64,000 nt of DNA from Pedobacter jejuensis (GTDB lineage Bacteria > Bacteroidota > Bacteroidia > Sphingobacteriales > Sphingobacteriaceae): contig NZ_RBEE01000006.1 of assembly GCF_003725795.1 (NCBI RefSeq), forward strand, positions 25,051 through 89,050, given 5' to 3'. Both the position numbers and the translations under genes were made by a program. Positions within the stretch are counted from its first letter, which is position 1, and each line of letters starts with the position of its first letter. Shown piece by piece: positions 18,775 to 27,774 of this stretch. A model generated the notes under the pieces. That model was not told where the DNA came from and ran no database searches. It worked only from the letters and a program-made list of their open reading frames with translations.

Positions 18775-19776
18775 TTAAAACTCCATTCTTGCCATTGGAG
18801 AAACGTCTTGTCCTACAAAGTCTTGTTTTAAAAATTTGTGGTAACCTGCAATTGCAATCATTCCTGCATTATCTGTACAATATTGAAAAGCAGGAATATA
18901 AACTTTCCAGCCTAATTCAACAGCAGTTTCTTGTAATGTGTTTCTTAAACCAGAGTTAGCAGAAACACCACCAGCAATTGCAATTTCTGTAATTCCAAAC
19001 TGCTTAGCTGCTTTTTTCAATTTGTTCATCAAAATCTGAATAATGCTAAACTGAACTGAAGCACAGATATCATTTAAATTTTCGGCAATAAAATTAGCGT
19101 TTTCCTGTTCTTGCTTCCTGATAAAATAAAGTATAGATGTTTTAAAACCACTAAAACTAAAATTTAAATCATCAATTTTGGGTTCTGCAAATTTAAACGC
19201 TTTTGGGTTTCCGGATTGTGCATGCTTATCAATTAATGGTCCGCCGGGATAAGGCAGTTGCAAAATTTTAGCGGTCTTATCAAAGGCCTCTCCTGCTGCA
19301 TCATCTAAAGTTTCGCCTACAATTTCCATGTCAAAATAATCCCTCACCAAAACAATTTGAGTGTGACCACCAGAAACCGTTAAACACAGGAATGGAAAAC
19401 TTGGTTTAGGGTCATCAATAAAATGTGCTAATATGTGTGCATGCATATGATTGACAGAAATTAGCGGTATATTTAAAGCCAATGCGAAAGATTTAGCAAA
19501 AGAAACACCGACTAAAAGTGAACCCAATAACCCTGGACCGCGTGTAAAAGCAACGGCATTTATGTCTTGCTTTGTAACATTTGCTTTTATTAAAGCTTGA
19601 TGTACTGCCGGAACAATATTCTGTTGATGTACCCTTGAAGCCAATTCGGGGATAACACCACCATAATTTTCATGAATTGTTTGGTTTGCAATAACATTGG
19701 ACGTAATTTTGCCGTTGTTACATATAGCGACAGATGTATCATCGCAAGAAGACTCGATAGCAAGTATAACAGACAA
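18775..19776 (-). CDS. tsaD: tRNA N6-threonylcarbamoyladenosine transferase TsaD
   Basis: TsaD transfers the threonylcarbamoyl group to A37 of ANN-decoding tRNAs, working with TsaB, TsaE and TsaC. The N-terminal AIESSCDDTSVAI, metal-binding HMHAHI and phosphate-loop VSGGHTQ motifs are intact, as are GEAFDKTAKILQLPYPGGP and the C-terminal GGVSANSGLR. The length of 333 residues is standard. It is divergent from tamB, with the two starts separated by only about 25-75 bases depending on the tamB start, so their promoters overlap. Confidence 0.96.
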   Translation of the reverse strand: MSVILAIESSCDDTSVAICNNGKITSNVIANQTIHENYGGVIPELASRVHQQNIVPAVHQALIKANVTKQDINAVAFTRGPGLLGSLLVGVSFAKSFALALNIPLISVNHMHAHILAHFIDDPKPSFPFLCLTVSGGHTQIVLVRDYFDMEIVGETLDDAAGEAFDKTAKILQLPYPGGPLIDKHAQSGNPKAFKFAEPKIDDLNFSFSGFKTSILYFIRKQEQENANFIAENLNDICASVQFSIIQILMNKLKKAAKQFGITEIAIAGGVSANSGLRNTLQETAVELGWKVYIPAFQYCTDNAGMIAIAGYHKFLKQDFVGQDVSPMARMEF

Positions 19777-19850
19777 ATTATTTTTATTTAAGCTGCAAAA
19801 TTATTAAAAAACTATTTAAAATACTCCTTTGGGTAATCGCATCAATAATT

Positions 19851-22800
19851 TTGTTGCTAGCGCTACTAGTCTTTTCGTTGCAATTTAAATCTGTTCAAAC
19901 TTATTTTGCACAAAGAGCAGCTGCATATTTATCAAAAGAGCTTAATACAACTGTTTCAATTAAGAGCCTTTACATAAAGCCTTTCAAATCTGTTGTTTTT
20001 GAAGAATTATTGGTTTTAGATCTTCAAAAAGATACTTTATTAAATGCTCCTACCTTCATGGTTGATATCAACCAGCTCTCTATTAAAAACAAAATTATTG
20101 ATATTAATACCGTCCAAATTAATAATGGAACGTTCTTTTTTAAAGAATTCAAAGATAATTCATCCAACCTTGATTTCATTATTAATTATTTTGATTCTGG
20201 TAAGCCAAGTGTAAAAGATCCAAAGAAAAAACCTTACAAACTTGATTTTGGTAGAATTATCATTAACAAACTAAATTTTAAATACAAAAACTTTAAGGCA
20301 AAAGATTTAACTCAAGGCAAGAGTGTAAATTTTGATAACGTTGATGTTAAGGATCTCAGCGTAATTTTAGAGGGCTTGGATTTAAAAAATCATTTGTTCA
20401 AAACCAATATTAAGAACCTTACCCTTAAAGAACGAAGCGGTTTTTATTTAAAAAATTTAAGCGCAGAAACTACTGTAGATTCGAATGCCATTGAGCTTAA
20501 ACAGCTTATGCTGGTTACTAATCAAAGTCGTTTATCCAATTATTTTCAGATGAGGTTTAACAACTTCAAGGATTTTAACAAATACATCGATAATGTACGG
20601 ATGAAAGCGATTTTTAAAGATAGCCACATCACATCTAAAGACATCGCTTTTTTTGCACCAGAAATGAATTCTATGACACTTGACATAGATGTTGATGGGC
20701 AAATTACAGGCTTAGTTAATAATTTAAAAGCAAAGAAACTATCCATTAAAGCGGGTAAGGCCACTTACATAAAAGGCGATTTTATTATTAAAGGTTTACC
20801 TAAGTGGAAAGAAACCTTTATGGACTTGAACATCGAAATGGCCGGAACCAATAAAACGGACTTAGATGAGGTACTTGCAGGCATTACAGGAAGTAAAAAG
20901 AAACTGGTTCCGGTTATAGTAAACAAATTCGGAAACATCAATTTTAATGGCAGTTTCACGGGCTTTCAAAACGACTTTATAGCTTACGGAGAGTTTAAAA
21001 CCAAAATCGGAAGAATCGTTTCTGATGTGAATATGAAAATCGATAAAAATAATATTCCATCGTACACCGGAAATGTAAAAACTTACGATTTTAATTTAGG
21101 CAATTTAATTGATGAAAAAAGTTTAGGAAAAATCACATCTTCACTTTATGTAAAAGGTAGAGGAACAGAATTAAACCATTTAACAGAAAAATTAAACGGT
21201 GATATTACTTACATCGATTTTAACAATTACCGCTACAGAAACGTAAAAGTTGATGGTACTTTTGAGAATAAATATTTTGATGGAAAACTAAGCATTAATG
21301 ATAAAAACATAAAATTGCTTTTCGATGGAGGTGTAAACTTAAACCCGAAATTACCGGTTTTCAATTTTAACGCAACAATTACCGGAGCAAGACTAAAAGC
21401 ACTCAATCTGATGAAAGATTCGTTAAGGGTTGATGCGAAATTTAACACTAATTTTTCGGGCACAAACCTTAACAATATCGAAGGCAGGTTGCTTGTTCAG
21501 GAAATTACTTTAAAAAACCCTAAAGGTACGTATAGCATTGATTCAGTTGAGTTAACAGCAAATGGTACTGGTGTAGCAAGAAATTTAACCATCAAATCTG
21601 ATATTTTAGATGCCAGCATTAATGGTAAGTATGATTTAAATTCTATCGGCTCTTACTACAAAGCCATCGCGAAAACGTATGTGCCGTCTTTTCAAACGAA
21701 AATCATCAAATTTAACGAACAAATTTTTCAATTCAATCTGAAGATTAAGAAGTTTGAACCACTTGCACAACTGGTTTCACCTGGTTTGGAAATGGCCGAA
21801 GGTGCTAACTTTATTGGAAATTTTGATTCGAGAAATAATACTGCTACACTAAATGGTTTTGTAAAGAATTTAAAATATCAGGGTATTGTTGTTAATAATA
21901 TTATTGTTGATGAAAATACCACTCCGCAGCAATTGCAACTTAATATCACATCAGATAGGGTTCAAATTAATGATAGTTTGTTTATAAAAGATGTAAACAT
22001 TTCAAATATCCTACGGAATGACAGTTTAGCGTTTAACTTAAAAATGTCTAGCGCTCAGGAGGAAAATCAACTCGATTTAAACGGTTTAGTAGAATTTACT
22101 AAAAACCAGGATACTACTGCAAGGTTGAGCATTTTACCATCCATTTTAAAGATTAATAGTGAAGAGTGGCGCATTCAGGAGAAGGTTCGCATTATACTAA
22201 ACAATGGCAAAACCGAAATTAAAAATTTCGATTTAACTAACGGAAACCAGCAATTAACCGTTGATGGACTAATATCAGATAATCCTAAAGATTTGTTAAA
22301 AGTAGGCTTTAAAGATTTTAGCTTAAAAACAATCAATCCATTTACCAAGGGATTTGGTGTAAAACTAGCTGGTAATGTAAATGGAGAAACGAATTTATAT
22401 GGCATTTTGAAAGCGCCAAAAGTTAATGACAATCTAAAAATAGACTCCCTAAATTTCAATGATATTTACATTGGTACGTTAACAGATACCTCGTCATTTA
22501 GTAGTGAAGAAAGGAAGATAAATGTTTTTACCAATGTAATGGCCGATGGTTCTGAAACCTTTAAATTAACCGGAAACCTAGATTTAAAAGAGAAAGATAT
22601 TGATTTAAGCGTTAAAATGGATGATAGTAAACTAACTATTTTTGAACCTTTTGTCAAAAAACTGGTTTCGAATCTTAAAGGAAATGTATCATCTGATTTA
22701 ACTGTAAAAGGCAAATTGGATAACCCCAAAATTAACGGAACACTTTCTTTAGATAAAGGCCAACTTATGGTTAATTACCTAAAAACAACATACGTTATTT

Positions 22801-24275
22801 CTGATGAGGTGAATGTTGTTAACAGTGTAATTGAACTTGGTGACTTTACACTTGCTGATATAGAAGGCAATGAGGGTGTTGCAAGGGGTTCAGTTGATTT
22901 GAACAACATTGATGATCCAACGCTAAATGTTATTGTCGAAGCCAACAATTTCATGGCCTTAAACACCACGGCAAAAGATAATTCTGTTTACTATGGAAAG
23001 GCCTACGGAACCGGTGTATTTAAATTTATTGGCCCGACCAGTAAAATGAAAATAGATATAAAAGCGAAAACTGAAAAGGGTACCGTTTTTAATTTACCAC
23101 TAAACAGCTCGGAAACGGTTTCTGATAAAGATTTTATTAATTTTATTAGCTTAGATTCTGCCAAAGTAGTAAAGAAAACCACCACTTTCGATGGTTTAAC
23201 GTTAACTTTTAAATTAACAATCGACCCAAATACGACTGCAAATATTTTTACTAACCTTGGTAATTTAAGTGGAAAAGGAAATGCAGAATTAAACCTGAAC
23301 ATTAATAGCTTAGGTGATTTTGAAATGTCTGGTGATTACATTATTGAAACAGGAAGTTTTGATTTTACCGCTCAGGAAGTAATTAATAAAAAATTCGAAA
23401 TTAGGCAAGGTGGAACAATTAGGTGGACAGGTAATCCGACTGCTGCCCAAATAAACTTGAAAGCAGTTTATGCTTTGAGAGCAAGTTTAAATGAATTGTT
23501 TAAGGCTGCCAACAGAGATGCCAGTGCAAATGCAAATCAAAGGGTTAATACCGAGGTTGAAATGGGTTTAACAGGTTTACTTTTACAACCAGACATTAAA
23601 TTGGATATAAATTTCCCTTCCAACCCGGCGATTAAAGAAGAATTACAAACGTATTTAAGCGATCAGAATAACTTAAATTTACAAGCTTTCAGTTTAATTA
23701 TCAGACGGAGTTTTGCGCCAGGAAATGGTGGAGAATCAATAGGAAAACAATTGGGTTCAAGCGTTTCAAGTACAGCTACCGAATTGGTTTTCAATCAATT
23801 TAATAATGTACTTTCATCTTTAAATTTAAACTTTGTTGATTTAAACGTAAAATCTTTAAGTGAAGCCAATGCATCATTTAAATTCTTTAACGATAGGCTT
23901 ATCATCAATGCGGGTATTGTTGATAGAAATAGTTTGAGTGATTTTACCGTTATCGATTTCTCAAAAAACAATGTTGGTAGCGAAGTTGAAGCCTTATTTT
24001 TGATTAAAAAAGATGGAAGTTTAACCGGAAAACTGGCTAATAAACCTCCTACACAACAAAGCATTTTCTTAAATAGCGGTATTAGTGCAACAGCAAATGT
24101 AACCTCGTTAGGATTAGTTTACACGCAGCAGTTTGATACTTTTAAAGAATTTCTACAGAAATTAACTGGTGCCTACAGAAGAAACTTGAGAAAAAAACAA
24201 GCCGAACAGCCTGTTAAGAAAACCATAAATAAAGAAGCAATTATTAACGAAACTAAAAATAATCCCCGCCGCTAA
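19851..24275 (+). CDS. tamB: TamB-family translocation/assembly module protein
   Basis: TamB-like AsmA-superfamily proteins bridge the envelope and are implicated in outer-membrane protein or lipid delivery. The product is at least 1474 residues, with an N-terminal membrane anchor, a very long beta-rich middle with repeated GxLDxxxxxID-like strands, and the DUF490/TamB C-terminal domain (about 1090-1440), including INLKAVYALRASLNELF and LTGLLLQPDIKLDINFPSN. The first possible ATG/GTG/TTG is the TTG at 19851, inside the hydrophobic anchor. The frame is open upstream and encodes KIIKKLFKILLWVIAS, the basic N-terminus expected before the anchor, so translation probably begins near 19800 at a rare codon such as ATT. 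Confidence 0.85.
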   Translation: MLLALLVFSLQFKSVQTYFAQRAAAYLSKELNTTVSIKSLYIKPFKSVVFEELLVLDLQKDTLLNAPTFMVDINQLSIKNKIIDINTVQINNGTFFFKEFKDNSSNLDFIINYFDSGKPSVKDPKKKPYKLDFGRIIINKLNFKYKNFKAKDLTQGKSVNFDNVDVKDLSVILEGLDLKNHLFKTNIKNLTLKERSGFYLKNLSAETTVDSNAIELKQLMLVTNQSRLSNYFQMRFNNFKDFNKYIDNVRMKAIFKDSHITSKDIAFFAPEMNSMTLDIDVDGQITGLVNNLKAKKLSIKAGKATYIKGDFIIKGLPKWKETFMDLNIEMAGTNKTDLDEVLAGITGSKKKLVPVIVNKFGNINFNGSFTGFQNDFIAYGEFKTKIGRIVSDVNMKIDKNNIPSYTGNVKTYDFNLGNLIDEKSLGKITSSLYVKGRGTELNHLTEKLNGDITYIDFNNYRYRNVKVDGTFENKYFDGKLSINDKNIKLLFDGGVNLNPKLPVFNFNATITGARLKALNLMKDSLRVDAKFNTNFSGTNLNNIEGRLLVQEITLKNPKGTYSIDSVELTANGTGVARNLTIKSDILDASINGKYDLNSIGSYYKAIAKTYVPSFQTKIIKFNEQIFQFNLKIKKFEPLAQLVSPGLEMAEGANFIGNFDSRNNTATLNGFVKNLKYQGIVVNNIIVDENTTPQQLQLNITSDRVQINDSLFIKDVNISNILRNDSLAFNLKMSSAQEENQLDLNGLVEFTKNQDTTARLSILPSILKINSEEWRIQEKVRIILNNGKTEIKNFDLTNGNQQLTVDGLISDNPKDLLKVGFKDFSLKTINPFTKGFGVKLAGNVNGETNLYGILKAPKVNDNLKIDSLNFNDIYIGTLTDTSSFSSEERKINVFTNVMADGSETFKLTGNLDLKEKDIDLSVKMDDSKLTIFEPFVKKLVSNLKGNVSSDLTVKGKLDNPKINGTLSLDKGQLMVNYLKTTYVISDEVNVVNSVIELGDFTLADIEGNEGVARGSVDLNNIDDPTLNVIVEANNFMALNTTAKDNSVYYGKAYGTGVFKFIGPTSKMKIDIKAKTEKGTVFNLPLNSSETVSDKDFINFISLDSAKVVKKTTTFDGLTLTFKLTIDPNTTANIFTNLGNLSGKGNAELNLNINSLGDFEMSGDYIIETGSFDFTAQEVINKKFEIRQGGTIRWTGNPTAAQINLKAVYALRASLNELFKAANRDASANANQRVNTEVEMGLTGLLLQPDIKLDINFPSNPAIKEELQTYLSDQNNLNLQAFSLIIRRSFAPGNGGESIGKQLGSSVSSTATELVFNQFNNVLSSLNLNFVDLNVKSLSEANASFKFFNDRLIINAGIVDRNSLSDFTVIDFSKNNVGSEVEALFLIKKDGSLTGKLANKPPTQQSIFLNSGISATANVTSLGLVYTQQFDTFKEFLQKLTGAYRRNLRKKQAEQPVKKTINKEAIINETKNNPRR

Positions 24276-24296
24276 AACGGAGATTATTTTTAATTT
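24255..24296. terminator. Bidirectional terminator between tamB and ackA
   Basis: AATAATCCCCG pairs with CGGAGATTATT across the tamB stop codon (one bulge), followed by TTTTTAATTTTT on the plus strand and preceded by an A run. It can end transcription of both convergent genes. Confidence 0.7.
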
Positions 24297-24304
24297 TTAT
24301 GCTA

Positions 24305-25504
24305 TTAAACTTTAAGCAATTCAAAGCACTGACTAGAAATTTCGTATTCTTCGTTTGTTGGAATCACTAAAATTTTAACACGCGAATCAGGCTCATTTAT
24401 CGCTAAAATTTCCCCTTTGTATTTCAGATTTTTATCATCATCCATACTTATACCTAGATAACTCAGGTCTTTACAAACGGCTTGTCGCATTGCTGTGTCA
24501 TTTTCTCCTACTCCGGCAGTAAAAACAATTGCATCAATTCCATTTAAAACAGCAGCATAAGCGCCAATAAACTTTTTAATTCTGTATGCATAAAGTTCTA
24601 ACGCAAGCTTGGCCGAATCGTTTCCTTCACCTAACAATTTTCTGATATCCCGCATATCGCTGGAGCCTCCAACACCCAGTAAACCTGATTGTTTATTTAG
24701 CAAAGCACCTAACTGTTCTAAGGTAAAGCCAGCATGTTCCATCAAATGGAAAATTACAGATGGATCGATGTCTCCAGAACGTGTTCCCATTATTAAGCCA
24801 CTTAAAGGACCAAAGCCCATGCTGGCATCAATAGATTTACCATTTTTAATGGCAGCCATGCTACAACCATTACCCAAATGGATGGTAATAATTTTTGATT
24901 CTGGCTTGTTTAAATAAGCAATTGCCTGCTCACTTACATATTTATGGCTTGTGCCATGGAAGCCGTAAACTCTAATTCCGTGTTCTTTATAATAAGATTC
25001 GGGAATAGCATATCGATATGCTTCTGCCGGTAAGGATTGATGAAAAGCAGTATCAAAAACTGCAATTTGCTTAGCACTTGGAAAGGTTTCTTCGGCTACT
25101 TCAATACATTTATAATTTACCGGATTATGTAGTGGCGCTAAAGAGAATAATTTTTTTATCTGTGCTTTAACTTCATTATCAATTACGGTTGCGCCAGAAA
25201 AATGCTCACCACCATGAACAACCCGATGACCAACGGCTGCAATATCATCCGGTGAGGCAATAACGGCAAATTCTCCTACAGTAAGCAATTGCAAAATTTG
25301 CTTTAATCCATCACTATGGTTGGCAATAAAGGAGGTTTGCTCCGTAATGTGTTTTTCACCTTTAATATAAACCGTATGCTTTATAAAAGAGCCGTCGATA
25401 CCAATGCGTTCTGCCAAACCACTACAAACCGGGCTTTTTGATGGCATTTGAAAAAGCTGGTATTTAAGCGAGCTACTTCCTGAATTAATTACTAAAATAT
25501 TCAT
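24305..25504 (-). CDS. ackA: Acetate kinase
   Basis: AckA converts acetyl phosphate and ADP to acetate and ATP. The 399-residue product starts MNILVINSGSSSLKYQLF, the standard N-terminal phosphate-binding motif. It also has HRVVHGGEHF, FDTAFHQSLP, YGFHGTSHKYV and FTAGVGEND, covering the catalytic Arg, Asp and His residues of the family. An ATG at 25504 is preferred over the longer frame from 25528, which overlaps pta. It lies eight bases after pta, so the two form an operon for acetate overflow or acetate uptake. Confidence 0.97.
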   Translation of the reverse strand: MNILVINSGSSSLKYQLFQMPSKSPVCSGLAERIGIDGSFIKHTVYIKGEKHITEQTSFIANHSDGLKQILQLLTVGEFAVIASPDDIAAVGHRVVHGGEHFSGATVIDNEVKAQIKKLFSLAPLHNPVNYKCIEVAEETFPSAKQIAVFDTAFHQSLPAEAYRYAIPESYYKEHGIRVYGFHGTSHKYVSEQAIAYLNKPESKIITIHLGNGCSMAAIKNGKSIDASMGFGPLSGLIMGTRSGDIDPSVIFHLMEHAGFTLEQLGALLNKQSGLLGVGGSSDMRDIRKLLGEGNDSAKLALELYAYRIKKFIGAYAAVLNGIDAIVFTAGVGENDTAMRQAVCKDLSYLGISMDDDKNLKYKGEILAINEPDSRVKILVIPTNEEYEISSQCFELLKV

Positions 25505-25512
25505 AAAATATA

Positions 25513-27600
25513 TTAAACATCTTGACATTGAATGGCTGTAATCACAACGGTATTGAAAATATCGTCAACCGTACAACCACGACTTAAATCATTAATTGGT
25601 TTGTTTAAACCTTGCAACATTGGTCCGATGGCCAAAGCTCCGGTTTCACGTTGAACGGCTTTATACGTATTATTGCCGGTATTTAAATCAGGGAAAATAA
25701 GCACACTTGCTCGGCCTGCTACTTCAGAACCTGGTAGTTTTTGTTTACCAACCAAAGGATCTACGGCAGCATCGTATTGTATTGGGCCTTCGATTTTCAA
25801 TTCAGGATGCCTCATTTTAACAATAGCAGTTGCTTCACGAACACGCTCTACATCCTCACCTTCTCCCGATGTACCTGACGAATACGAAAGCATCGCAATT
25901 CTGGGTTCGATGCCAAATTTAGCACTACTTTCTGCAGATGATATGGCAATTTCTGCAAGCTGTTGCGCCGTAGGATTTGGGTTTACCGCACAATCACCAA
26001 AAATGGCAACACGCTCGGGCAAACACATAAAAAATATTGATGATACAACCGAAACACCAGGTTTTGTTTTTACAAATTGCAAGGCAGGCCTTATGGTATG
26101 TTGGGTAGTATGCACTGCTCCCGAAACCATTCCGTCGGCATCTCCTTTATACACCATCATGGTTCCAAAATATGAAACATCTGTCATCATATCTCTAGCC
26201 ATTTCCATATTTACATTCTTTGCCTTACGCAAATCATATAAAGTTTCTACATAATTATCATAATGTGCTGAATGAGCAGGATTATGGATATGAATCGAAT
26301 TTAAATCTAAATTTAAACCTAACCTTTTTATTGATGTCGAGATTTCAACCGGATCGCCCAAAAGCGTTATATCAACAATATCTTGAGCAATAAGCTTTTC
26401 TACCGCTTTCAAAATCCTATCATCATTACCTTCAGGCAAAACAATATGCTTCTTTTTACTTTTGGCCCATTTAACCAATTGATATTGAAACATGTGTGGA
26501 GTAATGCCTTCGTAATTAAAGGTTATAATTTTATCGTCTAATGCTTTAATATCAACATATCTTTCGAAAAGTTCTATCGCTAACGCAATCTTCTTTTTAT
26601 TATCAATTGTGATTTTAGAATGTATTGCCCCAATAGCGGTTGTGGTTTCAAATGTGCCTTTTTGAACCGCTATAATTGGAATAATGGTTTGTAAACCTTC
26701 AATTAATTTAATCATGGGTTCATCAGGCAATGTTCCTGCGGTTAAAACTATACCCGCAACCTTCGGATAATTTGCCGATAAATTTGCCTGTAATGAACCG
26801 ATTATGATATCGCCTCTATCACCAGGCGTAACGATTAACAGATTATCTTTAATGTGGCGCAAAAAGTTGGGCAACATCATTGCTCCGGTAACAAAATTAT
26901 CCACCTGATTATCCATTAAATCTGCACCGAATAGAATTTCAGCACCTAAGGCTTCCGTAATTTCTTTCATGGTTGGGCTTTGCAAACCATTTTCTATCGG
27001 AATTACCGCAATCAACAACTCTGCAGGCAATTGATTTGTTAAGGCTTGCTTAATACGTTCGGCCTCATCAGGATTAACCATATTTGCAACAACACCTAAA
27101 ACCTGTACATCGCGAAGCAAAAAATTACGGTAAATATTTATTGCCGTTTTAAATAGTTGGCTTGCTGTTTTATTTTTCCCAGAAACCACAATCAAAACAG
27201 GTGCACCAAGATTTTTGGCCATCAAAGCATTCGATTCGAATTCAAAAGCAATACCCTCACCTAAAAAATCACTTCCTTCGATAACCGTAAAATCATAATT
27301 ATCTTCGAGTTTTTTGTATTTACTGATGATGGTGTTGATGATCTCTCCACTATTTTCAGATTGATGGAGCATGTCTTGCCTGGTAAACGCAAATGCATCT
27401 TCATATTTTATTGGCAGCGAAAAATAATCGAGCATGGCTTCTACATGAAGATCCTTTTTCGATGCATCATCTTGTGCAATTATAGGCTTAAAATACCCAA
27501 CTTTTTGAGTTTTTGCCAGTAGCATATTAATCATTCCAAAAGCAATTACTGATTTCCCTGTATAAGGTTCGGCTGATGCTATGAAGATATTTTTAGTCAT
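25513..27600 (-). CDS. pta: Phosphate acetyltransferase
   Basis: Pta interconverts acetyl-CoA and acetyl phosphate. At 695 residues this is the long form: an N-terminal P-loop BioD-like domain (ASAEPYTGKSVIAFGM), a central DRTGG-type domain (about 215-330), and the catalytic PTA_PTB domain (about 370-690). The last shows PEGNDDRIL, MVSGAVHTT, SYSSGTSGEG and QYDAAVDPLVG. It is directly upstream of ackA, eight bases apart. Confidence 0.96.
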   Translation of the reverse strand: MTKNIFIASAEPYTGKSVIAFGMINMLLAKTQKVGYFKPIIAQDDASKKDLHVEAMLDYFSLPIKYEDAFAFTRQDMLHQSENSGEIINTIISKYKKLEDNYDFTVIEGSDFLGEGIAFEFESNALMAKNLGAPVLIVVSGKNKTASQLFKTAINIYRNFLLRDVQVLGVVANMVNPDEAERIKQALTNQLPAELLIAVIPIENGLQSPTMKEITEALGAEILFGADLMDNQVDNFVTGAMMLPNFLRHIKDNLLIVTPGDRGDIIIGSLQANLSANYPKVAGIVLTAGTLPDEPMIKLIEGLQTIIPIIAVQKGTFETTTAIGAIHSKITIDNKKKIALAIELFERYVDIKALDDKIITFNYEGITPHMFQYQLVKWAKSKKKHIVLPEGNDDRILKAVEKLIAQDIVDITLLGDPVEISTSIKRLGLNLDLNSIHIHNPAHSAHYDNYVETLYDLRKAKNVNMEMARDMMTDVSYFGTMMVYKGDADGMVSGAVHTTQHTIRPALQFVKTKPGVSVVSSIFFMCLPERVAIFGDCAVNPNPTAQQLAEIAISSAESSAKFGIEPRIAMLSYSSGTSGEGEDVERVREATAIVKMRHPELKIEGPIQYDAAVDPLVGKQKLPGSEVAGRASVLIFPDLNTGNNTYKAVQRETGALAIGPMLQGLNKPINDLSRGCTVDDIFNTVVITAIQCQDV

Positions 27601-27737
27601 AAAATGGGCATAATTTATTTAATAAATCAATCGCTTTAAATATAGTTGGAAAAATTTATAAGCCGTTTAAATAATGGTATAGAATTTTTACGAGTAAAGC
27701 AGAGCTCATAAAATATCAAAACGAATTAAGAATTCTA

Positions 27738-27771
27738 TTGTTGCAACCACCGAATTTCTATCTTAGTTTTG
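27738..27771 (+). promoter_or_regulatory. Promoter of the glycoside hydrolase gene, leaderless arrangement
   Basis: TTG at 27741-27743 (with another at 27738) is followed 20 bases later by TAGTTTTG at 27764-27771, a good Bacteroidota -33/-7 pair. The ATG is at 27775, so the transcript would begin at or a few bases from the start codon. Confidence 0.5.
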
Positions 27772-27774
27772 TTG

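Noticed and set aside
20546..24064. Several ORFs antisense to tamB
   Set aside because: They are shadows of the long coding frame with no independent support.
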